Source: Microbacteriaceae bacterium
GTDB taxonomy: Bacteria > Actinomycetota > Actinomycetes > Actinomycetales > Microbacteriaceae
Assembly: GCA_025464975.1 (NCBI GenBank)
Contig: JAODMT010000011.1
Location: forward strand, 1-64,000
Reading direction: 5' to 3'
DNA length: 64,000 nucleotides
Shown here: one piece after another, positions 8,146 to 16,195 of the stretch
Layout: each line of letters opens with the position of its first letter
Numbering within the stretch: position 1 is the first letter of the stretch
Notes under the pieces: model-generated
What the model saw: the letters and a program-made list of their open reading frames with translations, nothing else
Told to the model about the DNA's origin: nothing
Database searches by the model: none
Program-made: the position numbers and the translations under genes

Positions 8146-8562
8146 ATGAACATCGAACCCACAGTTCCCACCCACAAGAATCCGCCGGAGCAATTCGTCG
8201 GCGACGTCTGGCTTGACCCGATCGCGCTGCCCCACGAACCGGACCAGCGCATGGTCGTCGCCACCGTCCGATTCGCTCCCGGCGCTCGTACCGCCTGGCA
8301 CTCCCACGCCCTCGGCCAGTACCTCCGCGTGACCCAGGGTGTGGCTCGATTCGGCACCCGGGATGGGAAGATCGTCGAGGTCCACGCCGGCCAGACGCTC
8401 TACACCCCGCCCGGGCAGGAACACTGGCACGCGGCTGCTCCCGGCTTCTACATGGAGCACATCGCCATGCTCGAGAATGCCGACGACCCGGCGACGACCA
8501 CCACCTGGCTCGAGCACATCACCGACGCCGAGTTCAACGGCACCACCCAGGACGAGAAATGA
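8146..8562 (+). CDS. Cupin-domain protein, (R)-mandelonitrile-lyase-like
   Basis: A 138-residue single-domain cupin very like the manganese-dependent hydroxynitrile lyase of Granulicella tundricola (GtHNL) in layout: DPIALPHEPD, then FAPGARTAWHSHALGQYL, then TPPGQEHWHAAAP, then TTWLEHITDAEF. The expected metal ligands are present (His52, His54, Gln58, His93). Members of the family have hydroxynitrile lyase or unknown lyase/oxidase activity; the physiological substrate is not known. A GGAAGAA site precedes the ATG. An overlapping ATGA starts a truncated ORF, suggesting that a co-transcribed partner gene was lost. Confidence 0.85.
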   Translation: MNIEPTVPTHKNPPEQFVGDVWLDPIALPHEPDQRMVVATVRFAPGARTAWHSHALGQYLRVTQGVARFGTRDGKIVEVHAGQTLYTPPGQEHWHAAAPGFYMEHIAMLENADDPATTTTWLEHITDAEFNGTTQDEK

Positions 8563-8630
8563 CCGACAACGAACCATCCGGCGCGCAGAATCCGGCAGAA
8601 CCCCTGATTGCTCCCGCGCCGCACCGCTAG
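8559..8630 (+). pseudogene. Truncated 23-codon ORF coupled to the cupin gene
   Basis: ATG overlaps the cupin stop codon (ATGA). The frame reads MTDNEPSGAQNPAEPLIAP and stops after 23 codons. The coupled arrangement and protein-like start suggest the 5' end of a deleted gene; the identity cannot be told. Confidence 0.3.
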
Positions 8631-8636
8631 GCCTGG

Positions 8637-8994
8637 TCATTCAGTTGGGGTGCCGCGGACGTGGGTGCGTTCACCTTGTTTCCCGACGAGACTGAGGTAA
8701 CTCCAGCTTGAGGTCGTGTTCTCCAAGAACGACCCGCAGTGTGCCGTTGAGAACGTAAACCCAGTCGTAACCCTCATGAGTTCGTAGCTGAGGCTCCTGC
8801 CTGTCGTCACCCATCGGCAGGATGAATTTGTACGCCTGAATCCCACCTGGCCTGCGGGTGAGTGGCAGAATCGCCGATCCATCCGCGCATGCAACTGGTC
8901 GCAGATTGATCCGTGGGTCGCCGGTGGGTGGTGCATCGACGAGCTCATCGAGACCCACCTTGCCATTTAGCAACGTAGCTTGCGTATCTGCCAT
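8637..8994 (-). pseudogene. Remnant of an XRE-family regulator with cupin domain
   Basis: The peptide from ATG 8994 contains VGLDELVDAPPTGDPRINLRP and then HEGYDWVYVLNGTLRVVLGE. This is the link between HTH and cupin, and the first half of the cupin, of the common XRE-cupin regulators. The N-terminal HTH is missing. At about 8695 the frame breaks after LKLE. The expected C-terminus (YLSLVGKQGERTHVRGTP) continues in another frame to 8637, so about 25 codons are deleted with a frameshift. It cannot bind DNA as it stands. Confidence 0.65.
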
Positions 8995-9030
8995 GCCGTT
9001 CGGCATCCTCGACAAGCAAGCGCACGTGTG

Positions 9031-9102
9031 ATGAGCGAGAAGAGGTTCGACGTGGCCGAGATGGCAGAAGTGTTGAGAGATGTGGTGATCGTCACCCGAT
9101 GA
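9031..9102 (+). pseudogene. Possible 3' tail of a lost gene before the methyltransferase
   Basis: The frame reads MSEKRFDVAEMAEVLRDVV to a TGA that overlaps the methyltransferase ATG (ATGA). It looks like the last codons of a gene once coupled to the methyltransferase, or a tiny leader ORF. No homology can be claimed. Confidence 0.25.
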
Positions 9103-9734
9103 CCCACGACTTCGACAAGGGTTACTGGGAACAGCACTGGGCACAGAGTCACGGCGCTGCATCGTCAGACTTCGAGGGGAACGCCCCGAATCCATATCTC
9201 GCGCGCGAAACGGCGGGCCTTATGCCGGATACCGCGCTGGACGCCGGATGCGGGACGGGAGGGGAAGCGATCTGGCTAGCCGCGCACGGCTGGCGGGTCA
9301 CTGCCGCGGACATCTCTGCCATTGCCCTCGATCGAGCCTCCGAACACGCCGCAGTCGCATCCGTGTCCGACACGGTGACGTGGGTCGAGGCGGACCTGAC
9401 CTCTTGGGAACCGGGCCGCCAGTTCGACCTGGTCGTCACCAGCTACGCCCACCCGGCGATGGCGCAACTGGCCTTCTACGCGCGCATCTCGGAATGGGTC
9501 GCCCCTGGCGGCACGCTGCTGATCGTCGGGCACCGGAACGACCATGCGTCCACCGGACACAGCCAACGCCCTCCCGCCAACGCGGCCGTCACCCTGTCGG
9601 ACATCACAGAGGTTCTCGACCCCACTGCGTGGCGCATCGAAACCGCCGAGGAGAAGACCCGCACTCTCGCAGTGCCTGGGGGTCGATCTCTCCGCCTGCA
9701 TGACGTCATCGTTCGCGCCACCCGCCGCCGCTGA
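9099..9734 (+). CDS. Class I SAM-dependent methyltransferase
   Basis: A 211-residue Rossmann methyltransferase. Motif I is TALDAGCGTGGEAIWLA (about residues 47-63), motif II VTAADIS, motif III WVEADLTSW, and motif IV QFDLVVTSYAHP. It begins MTHDFDKGYWEQHW, a form shared with small-molecule methyltransferases of the TehB/TPMT type. The substrate is unknown. No good ribosome site is seen; translation may couple to the short upstream frame that overlaps the ATG. Confidence 0.88.
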   Translation: MTHDFDKGYWEQHWAQSHGAASSDFEGNAPNPYLARETAGLMPDTALDAGCGTGGEAIWLAAHGWRVTAADISAIALDRASEHAAVASVSDTVTWVEADLTSWEPGRQFDLVVTSYAHPAMAQLAFYARISEWVAPGGTLLIVGHRNDHASTGHSQRPPANAAVTLSDITEVLDPTAWRIETAEEKTRTLAVPGGRSLRLHDVIVRATRRR

Positions 9735-9812
9735 CCCCAGCTCGTTTCCGGGGAGGAGTGGCTCCGCTGCTAGGCCCTCGAAATTGGGCTCCGGCGAATG
9801 TACGGTAACGCC

Positions 9813-10226
9813 ATGACACCCCGCAGGGTCGGCATCCTTGGGATGATCTTCTCGCTTGGCATCGCAGTCGTCGCGGGCATGCTCATTCCGCAGTCACCCA
9901 CGGCTATTCTTGGCGCCCTTCTTCTTGTCGCCGCGTCGATCGGGTTCGCGATTTCGACAACATGGCTTTATCGCAAGTCCTGGGAGAAAGACTCATGGCC
10001 CACGCTCGATCTGAGCGCGGCTCGGTACAAACGTCGTCTGCGTCGAGTTGCAATTTTCCAGGGTTTTCTCACTCTGGTCCTGGTCTGCGGAGCCGTATGG
10101 GACGCAACTCAGGGGAACTTTGGCATGCTGCTGATCCCAGCTTTAAGTATTGTCAACGTCCTTTTCTTGATCCGGCGGTATCGAATCGCTGTATCACCGG
10201 AGAATACCGACGAGTCGGAGCCGTAA
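9813..10226 (+). CDS. Small membrane protein, unknown family
   Basis: A 137-residue protein with about four hydrophobic segments: two N-terminal (ILGMIFSLGIAVVAGMLIP; ILGALLLVAASIGFAIS) and two after a basic linker (FQGFLTLVLVCGAVW; GMLLIPALSIVNVLFLI). The start at 9813 fits a leaderless mRNA: TACGGT lies six bases before ATG with no Shine-Dalgarno. A degenerate partial copy of this gene and its promoter lies at 11516-11660. Function unknown. Confidence 0.7.
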   Translation: MTPRRVGILGMIFSLGIAVVAGMLIPQSPTAILGALLLVAASIGFAISTTWLYRKSWEKDSWPTLDLSAARYKRRLRRVAIFQGFLTLVLVCGAVWDATQGNFGMLLIPALSIVNVLFLIRRYRIAVSPENTDESEP

Positions 10227-10248
10227 CGCGAGAGCGGGATTCGAGACC

Positions 10249-10458
10249 TCAGTCCTGTTCCCAGCGCAGCACGTCGCCCGGTTGGCACTCGAGTACGCGG
10301 CAGATCGCGTCGAGGGTGGAAAAGCGGATGGCGCGTGCTCGACCGTTCTTCAGTACCGCGACGTTCGCCGGAGTGATCCCGATCGCGTCGGCGAACTCTC
10401 CGACCGACATCCCGCGTTCCACGAGCAGCCGGTCGAGAAGGATCCGGACCGCCATCAC
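10249..10458 (-). CDS. Small XRE/Cro-type HTH regulator (YozG-like)
   Basis: A 69-residue HTH_3 protein: RILLDRLLVERGMSVGEFADAIGIT, then PANVAVLKNGRARAIRFSTLDAICRVLECQPGDVL. It is the usual partner of DUF2975 membrane proteins. GTG at 10458 and ATG at 10455 are both usable, and each overlaps the stop of the upstream DUF2975 gene, so the pair is translationally coupled. It probably represses its own operon through the palindromes upstream of the DUF2975 gene; this is inference from position. Confidence 0.88.
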   Translation of the reverse strand: MMAVRILLDRLLVERGMSVGEFADAIGITPANVAVLKNGRARAIRFSTLDAICRVLECQPGDVLRWEQD

Positions 10459-10940
10459 ACCACCTCGTCGAGCTCGACCCGCATGGAGATGGCTTGGCGC
10501 AGGAGCGAGCGCAGCACGAGGAGGACCAGCACGAAAGTCGCCCCGACGAGCGCCCCCGCGAGCATGATGAGACCCAGAGCGGGCGGGCCGGGAATCATCG
10601 GCAGCACGGCGGCGACGAGGACGGTCGCGACCGACACCAGGAACACGATGACATCGACGAGGCGCAGGGCCCCGGGCCCGAAGATCCGGCCGTTTCGGAT
10701 GAAGCCGACGAGGACCGCTACGACGACGAGGACAATCTCGATGCAGAGGCCGAACGTCAGGGTAGCAACGAGCAAAGGAACGTGCAGGTTCGCGAACTCC
10801 GGGTAGCGGTCGGCGGTCGACTGGGCGACCGGGACGAGGGCAATCTGTCCGAGAAGGACCGTCGCGGCGAGCAATCCGAGCGCGATTCGGGTTAGCGCGA
10901 TCACGCGGGACGGCGCTCGGGTCGGCAGTTCGGGATTCAT
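10455..10940 (-). CDS. DUF2975 membrane protein
   Basis: A 161-residue protein with four transmembrane helices and the DUF2975 layout (ALTRIALGLLAATVLLGQIA, FGLCIEIVLVVVAVLVGFI, RLVDVIVFLVSVATVLVAA, LIMLAGALVGATFVLVLLVL). The final helix ends LLRQAISMRVELDEVV, typical of the family. The biochemical role is unknown; it occurs next to a YozG-like HTH gene, as here. The ATG follows a -10-like GACAAT by six bases, with TTGACA 17 bp further upstream, so the mRNA is probably leaderless. Confidence 0.88.
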   Translation of the reverse strand: MNPELPTRAPSRVIALTRIALGLLAATVLLGQIALVPVAQSTADRYPEFANLHVPLLVATLTFGLCIEIVLVVVAVLVGFIRNGRIFGPGALRLVDVIVFLVSVATVLVAAVLPMIPGPPALGLIMLAGALVGATFVLVLLVLRSLLRQAISMRVELDEVV

Positions 10941-10978
10941 CTATCGATTGTCGATAGAAACTGATCGATTGTCAATTG
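10941..10978 (-). promoter_or_regulatory. Promoter with two overlapping palindromic operators for DUF2975-HTH
   Basis: CTATCGATTGTCGATAG (10941-10957) is a perfect 7-bp inverted repeat directly against the ATG. A weaker copy, TGATCGATTGTCAATTG, lies at 10962-10978. Reading the minus strand, TTGACA-N17-GACAAT runs through both, then six bases to the ATG. Occupancy by a dimer would block RNA polymerase. The co-operonic HTH protein is the likely ligand. Confidence 0.6.
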
Positions 10979-11114
10979 GCGAGAGTAGTCGATCTTCTGA
11001 GATTGGCCCATACGAGTGGGGCGTGACAGCAGGGACTCGTCGTGATCGATGTTCTCGAGCGGCGTTCTCTTTGCCTCCGACAGCCAACACCGCTGATCTG
11101 GGTTATCGTCAACT

Positions 11115-11420
11115 ATGGGACGGTGGCGCAGGGCCAACGAGCAATTGAGATTTCCGGTCAGAAGGATCGAGACGCTGCGCTCGATGCGAACCTCGTCGCT
11201 GGTGCGCGGCGCGATATTCATAGTGCTCGCCGTGATCACCGTCTTTGACGGCAAATGGGTCTGGATTGCCACAGCCCAATTTGCGGTCGGCGTCATCACA
11301 TTTACCCAAGGCGTCCTTGCGGATCTGGAGTTGAATCGCCGCGAGCACGGGAACTACCCGCCCAGCGACCCGGACGGCCTCCTAGAACCTGTCGACGTCG
11401 CAGGAGACCAGTCGTTCTAG
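11115..11420 (+). CDS. Small two-helix membrane protein, unknown function
   Basis: A 101-residue ORF with two adjacent membrane segments (SLVRGAIFIVLAVITVF and WIATAQFAVGVITFTQGVL) and a charged C-terminus. The start could be ATG 11115 or the internal ATG at 11184 just before the first helix. No family is recognised. A 13-bp hairpin at 11464-11497 lies shortly downstream. Confidence 0.5.
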   Translation: MGRWRRANEQLRFPVRRIETLRSMRTSSLVRGAIFIVLAVITVFDGKWVWIATAQFAVGVITFTQGVLADLELNRREHGNYPPSDPDGLLEPVDVAGDQSF

Positions 11421-11463
11421 CGAAAGAGAGAAAGACCTGCCAAAAAATTTGATCCTGCAGGAG

Positions 11464-11497
11464 GCCGGTCTGCTCCGTACGAAGGGAGCAGACCGGC
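11464..11497 (+). terminator. Strong hairpin, possible terminator
   Basis: A perfect 13-bp stem (11464-11476 with 11485-11497) around a short loop, between a small membrane gene and a duplicated pseudogene. No U-tract follows on the plus strand. On the minus strand a T6 run lies about 18 bases after the stem. Confidence 0.45.
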
Positions 11498-11515
11498 GGT
11501 TGTGCTCGATGGCTC

Positions 11516-11660
11516 GGCCCTCGAAATTCGGCTGCTGCGACTGTACGGTGTCGCCATGACACCTCGCAGGGCGATCGGCTTCGCGATTTTGGCGACGTGG
11601 ACTTATCGCAAACCCGGGGGAAGGGGACTCATGGCCACGCTCGATCCTCGATCGCTGGCC
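11516..11660 (+). pseudogene. Degenerate partial duplicate of the 9813-10226 gene and its promoter
   Basis: Sequence from 11516 closely repeats 9773-9831: GGCCCTCGAAATT, the TACGGT -10 box, then GCCATGACACC. It then jumps to match 9937-10013 (ATCGG.TTCGCGATTT, then CTTATCGCAA). About 100 bp is missing between the two blocks. The encoded start MTPRRAIGFAILATWTYRK compares with MTPRRVG...SIGFAISTTWLYRK in the full gene. It cannot encode the complete protein. Confidence 0.7.
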
Positions 11661-11698
11661 CCTATCGGAGCCGTTGAACGCTCAAAAGGAGGAAAAAC

Positions 11699-12088
11699 AT
11701 GCCCAGGATCAATGTGACGAGCGTGCTAGTCGACGACCAGGAGAAGGCGCGCGCGTTCTATACGGAAAAGCTTGGTTTCGTTACCAAGACCGACATCCCG
11801 GTCGGCGAGTTTCGCTGGCTCACCGTGGTCGGCGCGAACGAGCCCGACGGCGTCGAGCTGCTGCTGGAGCCCGATGCACACCCGGCGGCGAAGGTGTTCA
11901 AACGGGCCCTGGTCGCGGATGGGATGCCGTACACCACGTTCGCTGTGGATGACGTGACCGCCGTGCACAAGGACCTGGAGGCGAGCGGGGTGAGATTCAC
12001 GCAGGCCCCGACCACGATGGGGCCGGTCATCACCGCGATACTCGACGACACCTGCGGCAACCTGATCCAGCTCACCAGCCCGGTATGA
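11699..12088 (+). CDS. VOC (glyoxalase/dioxygenase fold) family protein
   Basis: A 129-residue protein with the two beta-alpha-beta-beta-beta modules of the vicinal-oxygen-chelate fold: MPRINVTSVLVDDQEKARAFYTEKLGF, then PYTTFAVDDVTAVHKDLEASGVRF, ending DDTCGNLIQLTSPV. A strong AAAAGGAGG site precedes the ATG. Such stand-alone VOC proteins act in resistance, lyase or isomerase roles, but the substrate cannot be told. It precedes a SixA-like phosphatase by 39 bp on the same strand. Confidence 0.88.
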   Translation: MPRINVTSVLVDDQEKARAFYTEKLGFVTKTDIPVGEFRWLTVVGANEPDGVELLLEPDAHPAAKVFKRALVADGMPYTTFAVDDVTAVHKDLEASGVRFTQAPTTMGPVITAILDDTCGNLIQLTSPV

Positions 12089-12127
12089 CCGCCGACCCGT
12101 TGAACGACGATAGCGGCGGCGCCCCGG

Positions 12128-12655
12128 ATGTCTGAGCGCACACTGATCCTGATGCGGCACGCCAAGTCGTACTGGTCGGCCAACAAGGCCGACGCCGACC
12201 GCCCCCTCTCCGGTCGTGGCCTACGTCAAGCGTCGCAGGCCGGTCGCTGGCTGGCCCATAGCATCGACAGCATCGATCTCGCGGTCGTCTCACCCGCGAA
12301 GCGGGCTCGCCGCACGTGGGAGCTCGCCTCGGTAGAGCTCGGCACCAGTCCCCCGATCTGGATCGACGATCGTGCGTATGGTGCATCCGCCAGCGAACTG
12401 CTCCGCGTCGTGCGCGACCTGCCCGACGACGCCGACACGGTGGTCCTGGTTGGCCACAATCCCGGGATGGAGGATCTGGTCGCATTCCTCACTGGGGAGT
12501 CGGTGCCAATGCCTACCTCGGCCCTGGCCGTGATTGGACTGGATGCATCGTGGTCGGCCGCACGTCAGTCCTCCGCGATATTGCGGGCGTCAGGCAGGCC
12601 GCCTGGAGACAGACCATCGGTTCCCGGGAATGAAGCCGGAGCCGGCCACAAATAG
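12128..12655 (+). CDS. SixA-like histidine phosphatase
   Basis: A 175-residue histidine phosphatase with LMRHAKS near the N-terminus (catalytic His in the RHA form, as in SixA), RPLSGRGLRQA, SPAKRARRTWE, and the second-His motif VLVGHNPGMEDL. SixA homologues dephosphorylate phosphohistidine on HPt or phosphotransfer proteins; in actinobacteria the target is unproven. A small GC-rich hairpin lies just after the gene (about 12670-12690). Confidence 0.88.
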   Translation: MSERTLILMRHAKSYWSANKADADRPLSGRGLRQASQAGRWLAHSIDSIDLAVVSPAKRARRTWELASVELGTSPPIWIDDRAYGASASELLRVVRDLPDDADTVVLVGHNPGMEDLVAFLTGESVPMPTSALAVIGLDASWSAARQSSAILRASGRPPGDRPSVPGNEAGAGHK

Positions 12656-12865
12656 CAAAATGACGCTCTTGCCCGCACCCGCGGGGGCAGGACAACCGCG
12701 TGTGCGCGCACCGCCGCACTTTGTTCACGAACTAATCGACACGATGCGGTGTCAGCGGCGGCGTACGTGGGCCTTTCGCCTCTACGCAGGCGCGGTCTGG
12801 TGCTGGAGAGTACAAGCAGCCGTTCGAAGGCCGGATGACTGCGACCTCATGAAGGGACCGCGACC

Positions 12866-13315
12866 GTGGCCGTCTCCGTGCCAGCTCGACTCGTTTCTGC
12901 CGTGCTTATCGGGCTGCTGCTGTTCGGCGCAGTGTCCTCGCTCGCCGGTGCTGTTCTGGCCTTCAACGCCGGGAGCGCCGGTGTCCCGCTGGAGTTCCTG
13001 GCGAAAACACCGCTCACTTCCTTTGTCGTGCCCGGTCTCATTCTGGGAGTCGTCGTCGGCGGATCCCAGTTGACGGCCGCGATCACGCTGCTGACACGAC
13101 GCCGTTCGGCGCTGGTGTGGGGTGCAGTCGCCGGGTTCGGGATGCTGATCTGGATCTTTGTCGAGATGGCGATCATCGAGACATACTCGTGGCTGCAGAG
13201 CCTCTACTTCGGCCTCGGCGTGCTGGAGCTGATTCTCATCCTTGCGCTGCTGGGCATCGCCCCGGCACTGGCCTCCCCCTGGCCGGTGAGCCCGCGGCGA
13301 GGCACCGGACTCTGA
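12866..13315 (+). CDS. Four-helix membrane protein, unknown family
   Basis: A 149-residue protein with four predicted membrane segments (SAVLIGLLLFGAVSSLAGA, FVVPGLILGVVVGGSQL, LVWGAVAGFGMLIWIFVEM, LELILILALLGIAPAL). It begins at GTG with AAGGGA upstream. No catalytic motif or family is recognised. It stands alone between the SixA-like gene and the membrane hydrolase. Confidence 0.65.
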   Translation: MAVSVPARLVSAVLIGLLLFGAVSSLAGAVLAFNAGSAGVPLEFLAKTPLTSFVVPGLILGVVVGGSQLTAAITLLTRRRSALVWGAVAGFGMLIWIFVEMAIIETYSWLQSLYFGLGVLELILILALLGIAPALASPWPVSPRRGTGL

Positions 13316-13445
13316 ACTAGGGTCGGCGGCCCAAAGGCTCGAAGCAACCCTGGTCGCATCCCGACCTGTTCAAATCGGTGATGTCGGCCTAGCTTCTAAA
13401 CGACGGCACGTGCCACAAGTGCAGATGGCTGCACTCGCGCGACGC

Positions 13446-13473
13446 CAGCAGCGCATGAACAGCAGCGCATGAA
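13446..13473 (+). repeat. Tandem 14-bp duplication upstream of the membrane hydrolase
   Basis: CAGCAGCGCATGAA is repeated exactly, head to tail, ending 11 bases before the GTG start at 13485. It looks like a recent slippage duplication; it also creates extra out-of-frame ATG codons. Confidence 0.8.
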
Positions 13474-13484
13474 TCGAGTCCATC

Positions 13485-14876
13485 GTGACTATCAGCCCGA
13501 CGACGCCCACACCCAAGAACAAGGCTCAGGACCGTGCGCCCCGTTCTGGTCCCGGGTCGAGGGGGCCCATCGGTTGGATCGTCGCCGGCTCGTTTGCCAC
13601 AGGACTCGTGGCCGCTTTACTCCTCGTCGCCGCCCCGTTCATCCGGCCAGAGGAGAGCGAAGTCACTGGCGCAGTCCTCTGTGGATTCGCGCTGGGCTGG
13701 GCGATGCCGGCTGTGCTCTCGGTGCGATTCACCGATCAGCCACAGCGATGGGCCGCGGGTCCTGCGCTGTTCCTGGGACTGGGCGGTCTTCTCCTGGTGG
13801 CGTTCGGCTCTTCCGTCCACGAGGTACTCAACTGGGTGTGGCCTCCCGCCTTGCTGGCGTTGGTGATCTGGATGATGGTGCGCGCCAACCGACAGCTTCG
13901 GAGCCGGAGCAAACGCTGGCTGCTCTACCCCGTGATGGCGATGATGGGTCTTGCCTCGATCGGCGGCGGCTACGAGACAGTGGCCGAAGCGGTGGATGCA
14001 AACGCCTACCCGATGCCGGGTCGGTTGATCGACGTTGGCGACCACAGCCTGCACCTGAGCTGCACCGGCTCGGGCAGCCCCACAGTCGTGCTCGAACCGG
14101 GTGCCGGTGAGATGTCTTCCGATCTCGGGTGGATTACGCCGGCGGTAGCCCGCAACACCCGAGTCTGCGTCTACGACCGCGCGGGTCGCGGTTGGAGCGA
14201 GCCCGCGCATACCCCGCAAGACGGCACGCGGATAGCGACCGACCTGCACACCCTGCTGCATCGCGGGCGGGTTCCAGGACCCTATGTGCTGGCGGGGCAT
14301 TCCTTCGGCGGCCTCTATGTGCAAACCTTTGCCGCCCGCTACCCCAATGAAGTCGTCGGAATGGTGCTGGTGGACTCGACCGCACCGGCATCAGCATCGA
14401 AACCGAGGGCAACATCGCCGCGCGACGGGGCCTCCTACGACATCATGGGCCGTGTCTCCGCGCTGATTTCGACCTCAGCTCGACTTGGTCTTGCCCGTCT
14501 GTACGGACAGTTCGACTATGGCACCCTGCCGCCGCGCTCCCAGCTTGAGGCACGCGCCAGCGTCGCGACCGCAAGTCAGCTTCGCAGCACGATCGACGAG
14601 TACGTCCAGGCAGATTCCTCGATCGAGCAAGCGGCATCTCTCGGCGACTTCGCCGACAAGCCATTGGTGGTCCTGACAGCCGGCAGCGGGAGTGCCGCCG
14701 GCTGGTCTGCGAAGCAGAACGCCATGGCCGCCCTGTCGACCAACAGCGCACACCGCGTCATCGACGGGGCCACACACTCATCGCTGGTCACGGACAGAGA
14801 AGACTCGGCCACTACCACTCAGGCGATCCTCGACGTCGTCGCATCGGTCCGGAGCGGAGGAGCGCTGGTCAGGTGA
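13485..14876 (+). CDS. Membrane-anchored alpha/beta hydrolase
   Basis: A 463-residue protein. Residues ~25-160 hold four to five membrane helices. The rest is an alpha/beta-hydrolase domain with the oxyanion region VVLEPGAGEMSSD, nucleophile elbow GHSFGG (Ser273), VLVDST after the next strand, and a C-terminal catalytic His in GATHSSL. The orientation of the domain relative to the membrane is not clear. Start is GTG 13485 with weak signals. Likely an esterase or lipase-like enzyme of unknown substrate; the membrane module is unusual but known in actinobacterial homologues. Confidence 0.82.
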   Translation: MTISPTTPTPKNKAQDRAPRSGPGSRGPIGWIVAGSFATGLVAALLLVAAPFIRPEESEVTGAVLCGFALGWAMPAVLSVRFTDQPQRWAAGPALFLGLGGLLLVAFGSSVHEVLNWVWPPALLALVIWMMVRANRQLRSRSKRWLLYPVMAMMGLASIGGGYETVAEAVDANAYPMPGRLIDVGDHSLHLSCTGSGSPTVVLEPGAGEMSSDLGWITPAVARNTRVCVYDRAGRGWSEPAHTPQDGTRIATDLHTLLHRGRVPGPYVLAGHSFGGLYVQTFAARYPNEVVGMVLVDSTAPASASKPRATSPRDGASYDIMGRVSALISTSARLGLARLYGQFDYGTLPPRSQLEARASVATASQLRSTIDEYVQADSSIEQAASLGDFADKPLVVLTAGSGSAAGWSAKQNAMAALSTNSAHRVIDGATHSSLVTDREDSATTTQAILDVVASVRSGGALVR

Positions 14877-14899
14877 TGGCCTAAGCGACGTTACGAGGG

Positions 14900-16195
14900 C
14901 TAGATGTGGCGGCGCCAGTTCACCGCAACCAGGGCGAGCGCGAGGGCGGCGATGACCGCGACGGCAGCGAGCATCGCCGAATAGCTGAACCAGACGCTCA
15001 ACGCCGCCATAACCGCTGGCAGGAAGAACCCGATATAGGTGAGTGAGTAGTACACCGCTGTGAGTCCCGCGAGGTCATCCGGGCGCGCGATTCGCTGGAT
15101 TTCCTGCAGCCCGGACACCATCAGCAGCCCGTACGCGGCGCCGAGGACCGCGGCTGCAACGAGCGAGAGCCAGAGCGACTGGGTGGCCGCGGAGAGCAAA
15201 GCCAAGGCCACGCCGGGGACCGTCGCGGCCAGCCCGACGACGACCGCGCGCGCCGAGCCGGGATCGTCGATGCGACGCCCCAGCGCCTGGATGGCGACCC
15301 CGCAGCCCAGCGCGATGAGACACAGCAACCCGGAGTAGCCGACGGCAATGCCAGGGACCTGCTTCAGTAGGAGTTCGGGAACTATCGCGTAAGCAGTCGC
15401 GGCCGTCGCAAACACCCACGGCGCCATGGGAACCACGACCAAGAGGAAGCGCTTGTGCATGACGGCAGGCACTTTCAAATCCTCCAGGAGCGGGCGTACC
15501 GACCGGCCGGATGTCCGCGTCTCCGGCACGGCGAGCAGGGGAAACCCGAGGGCGAGCGTGAGTGCGATGTCCACGAAATACGGCGTCAGCGCGGGGAGCG
15601 GGCCGAACTGCGCAAGCGCAGCGGCCGCGCCGGCACCGAGGCCGAATCCGGCCGTGACCGACAGCGCGGCGCGGCGGGCCCCGGTGCCCGGCGTCGCCCG
15701 AGGATCGAATGGAGCCGACGACAGCTCCTTGATCCAGCTGGTCCCGACGGCCATGACAAGACCGACTGACAGCCCGGAAAGCACCCGGCCCGCGAAGAGG
15801 AGGGCCGTTGAGTGGGCTCCCAGGGCGAGGATAGCGCTGCCGCACACGGCGAGAAGCGGTGCGGGAAGCATGAGGGGTCGTCTCCCCCACCTGTCTGACA
15901 GCGGGCCGCCAAGGAGAAGACCCGGGACGACTCCCACAACATAAGCGCCAAGGACGATGTCGACAACGCCCGTCGAGAGACCGTCGAGCTGGCGATACAT
16001 GACGAGGAGCGGGGTGAACTCGTTCCCGCCCCACGCGACCGCGAAGGCCGCGGCGGCAACCCAAAGCCACGCGAAACGGACCTTGCGCGCGCCCGTCGTC
16101 GCCGGTCCCGCGGTAGCTGCCGAGATCGTGTCGGACGTACCGGGACTCGGCGCGCTGAGCGTAGTCGAAGGAGTGAGGGGTTGTGCTGCTGCCAT
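14900..16195 (-). CDS. MFS transporter
   Basis: A 431-residue, twelve-helix major facilitator. After a 37-residue Ser/Thr/Ala-rich cytoplasmic tail come helix 1 (FAWLWVAAAAFAVAWGGNEF), the loop 2-3 signature GGPLSDRWGRRPLMLPA, and SGLSVGLVMAVGTSW in helix 5. Substrate specificity cannot be read; drug or metabolite export by proton antiport is usual in this branch. The ATG follows AACAAGG. It is convergent with the hydrolase gene 24 bp away. Confidence 0.88.
   Translation of the reverse strand: MAAAQPLTPSTTLSAPSPGTSDTISAATAGPATTGARKVRFAWLWVAAAAFAVAWGGNEFTPLLVMYRQLDGLSTGVVDIVLGAYVVGVVPGLLLGGPLSDRWGRRPLMLPAPLLAVCGSAILALGAHSTALLFAGRVLSGLSVGLVMAVGTSWIKELSSAPFDPRATPGTGARRAALSVTAGFGLGAGAAAALAQFGPLPALTPYFVDIALTLALGFPLLAVPETRTSGRSVRPLLEDLKVPAVMHKRFLLVVVPMAPWVFATAATAYAIVPELLLKQVPGIAVGYSGLLCLIALGCGVAIQALGRRIDDPGSARAVVVGLAATVPGVALALLSAATQSLWLSLVAAAVLGAAYGLLMVSGLQEIQRIARPDDLAGLTAVYYSLTYIGFFLPAVMAALSVWFSYSAMLAAVAVIAALALALVAVNWRRHI

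Noticed and set aside
6919-8640. A 573-codon minus-strand frame extending the SDR far upstream
   Set aside because: The extra ~290 codons are antisense to the cupin gene and low in protein character; ATG 7764 has a ribosome site and begins a normal SDR.
13370-13385. GTTCAAATC, resembling a tRNA T-loop
   Set aside because: No acceptor or anticodon arms can be folded around it.
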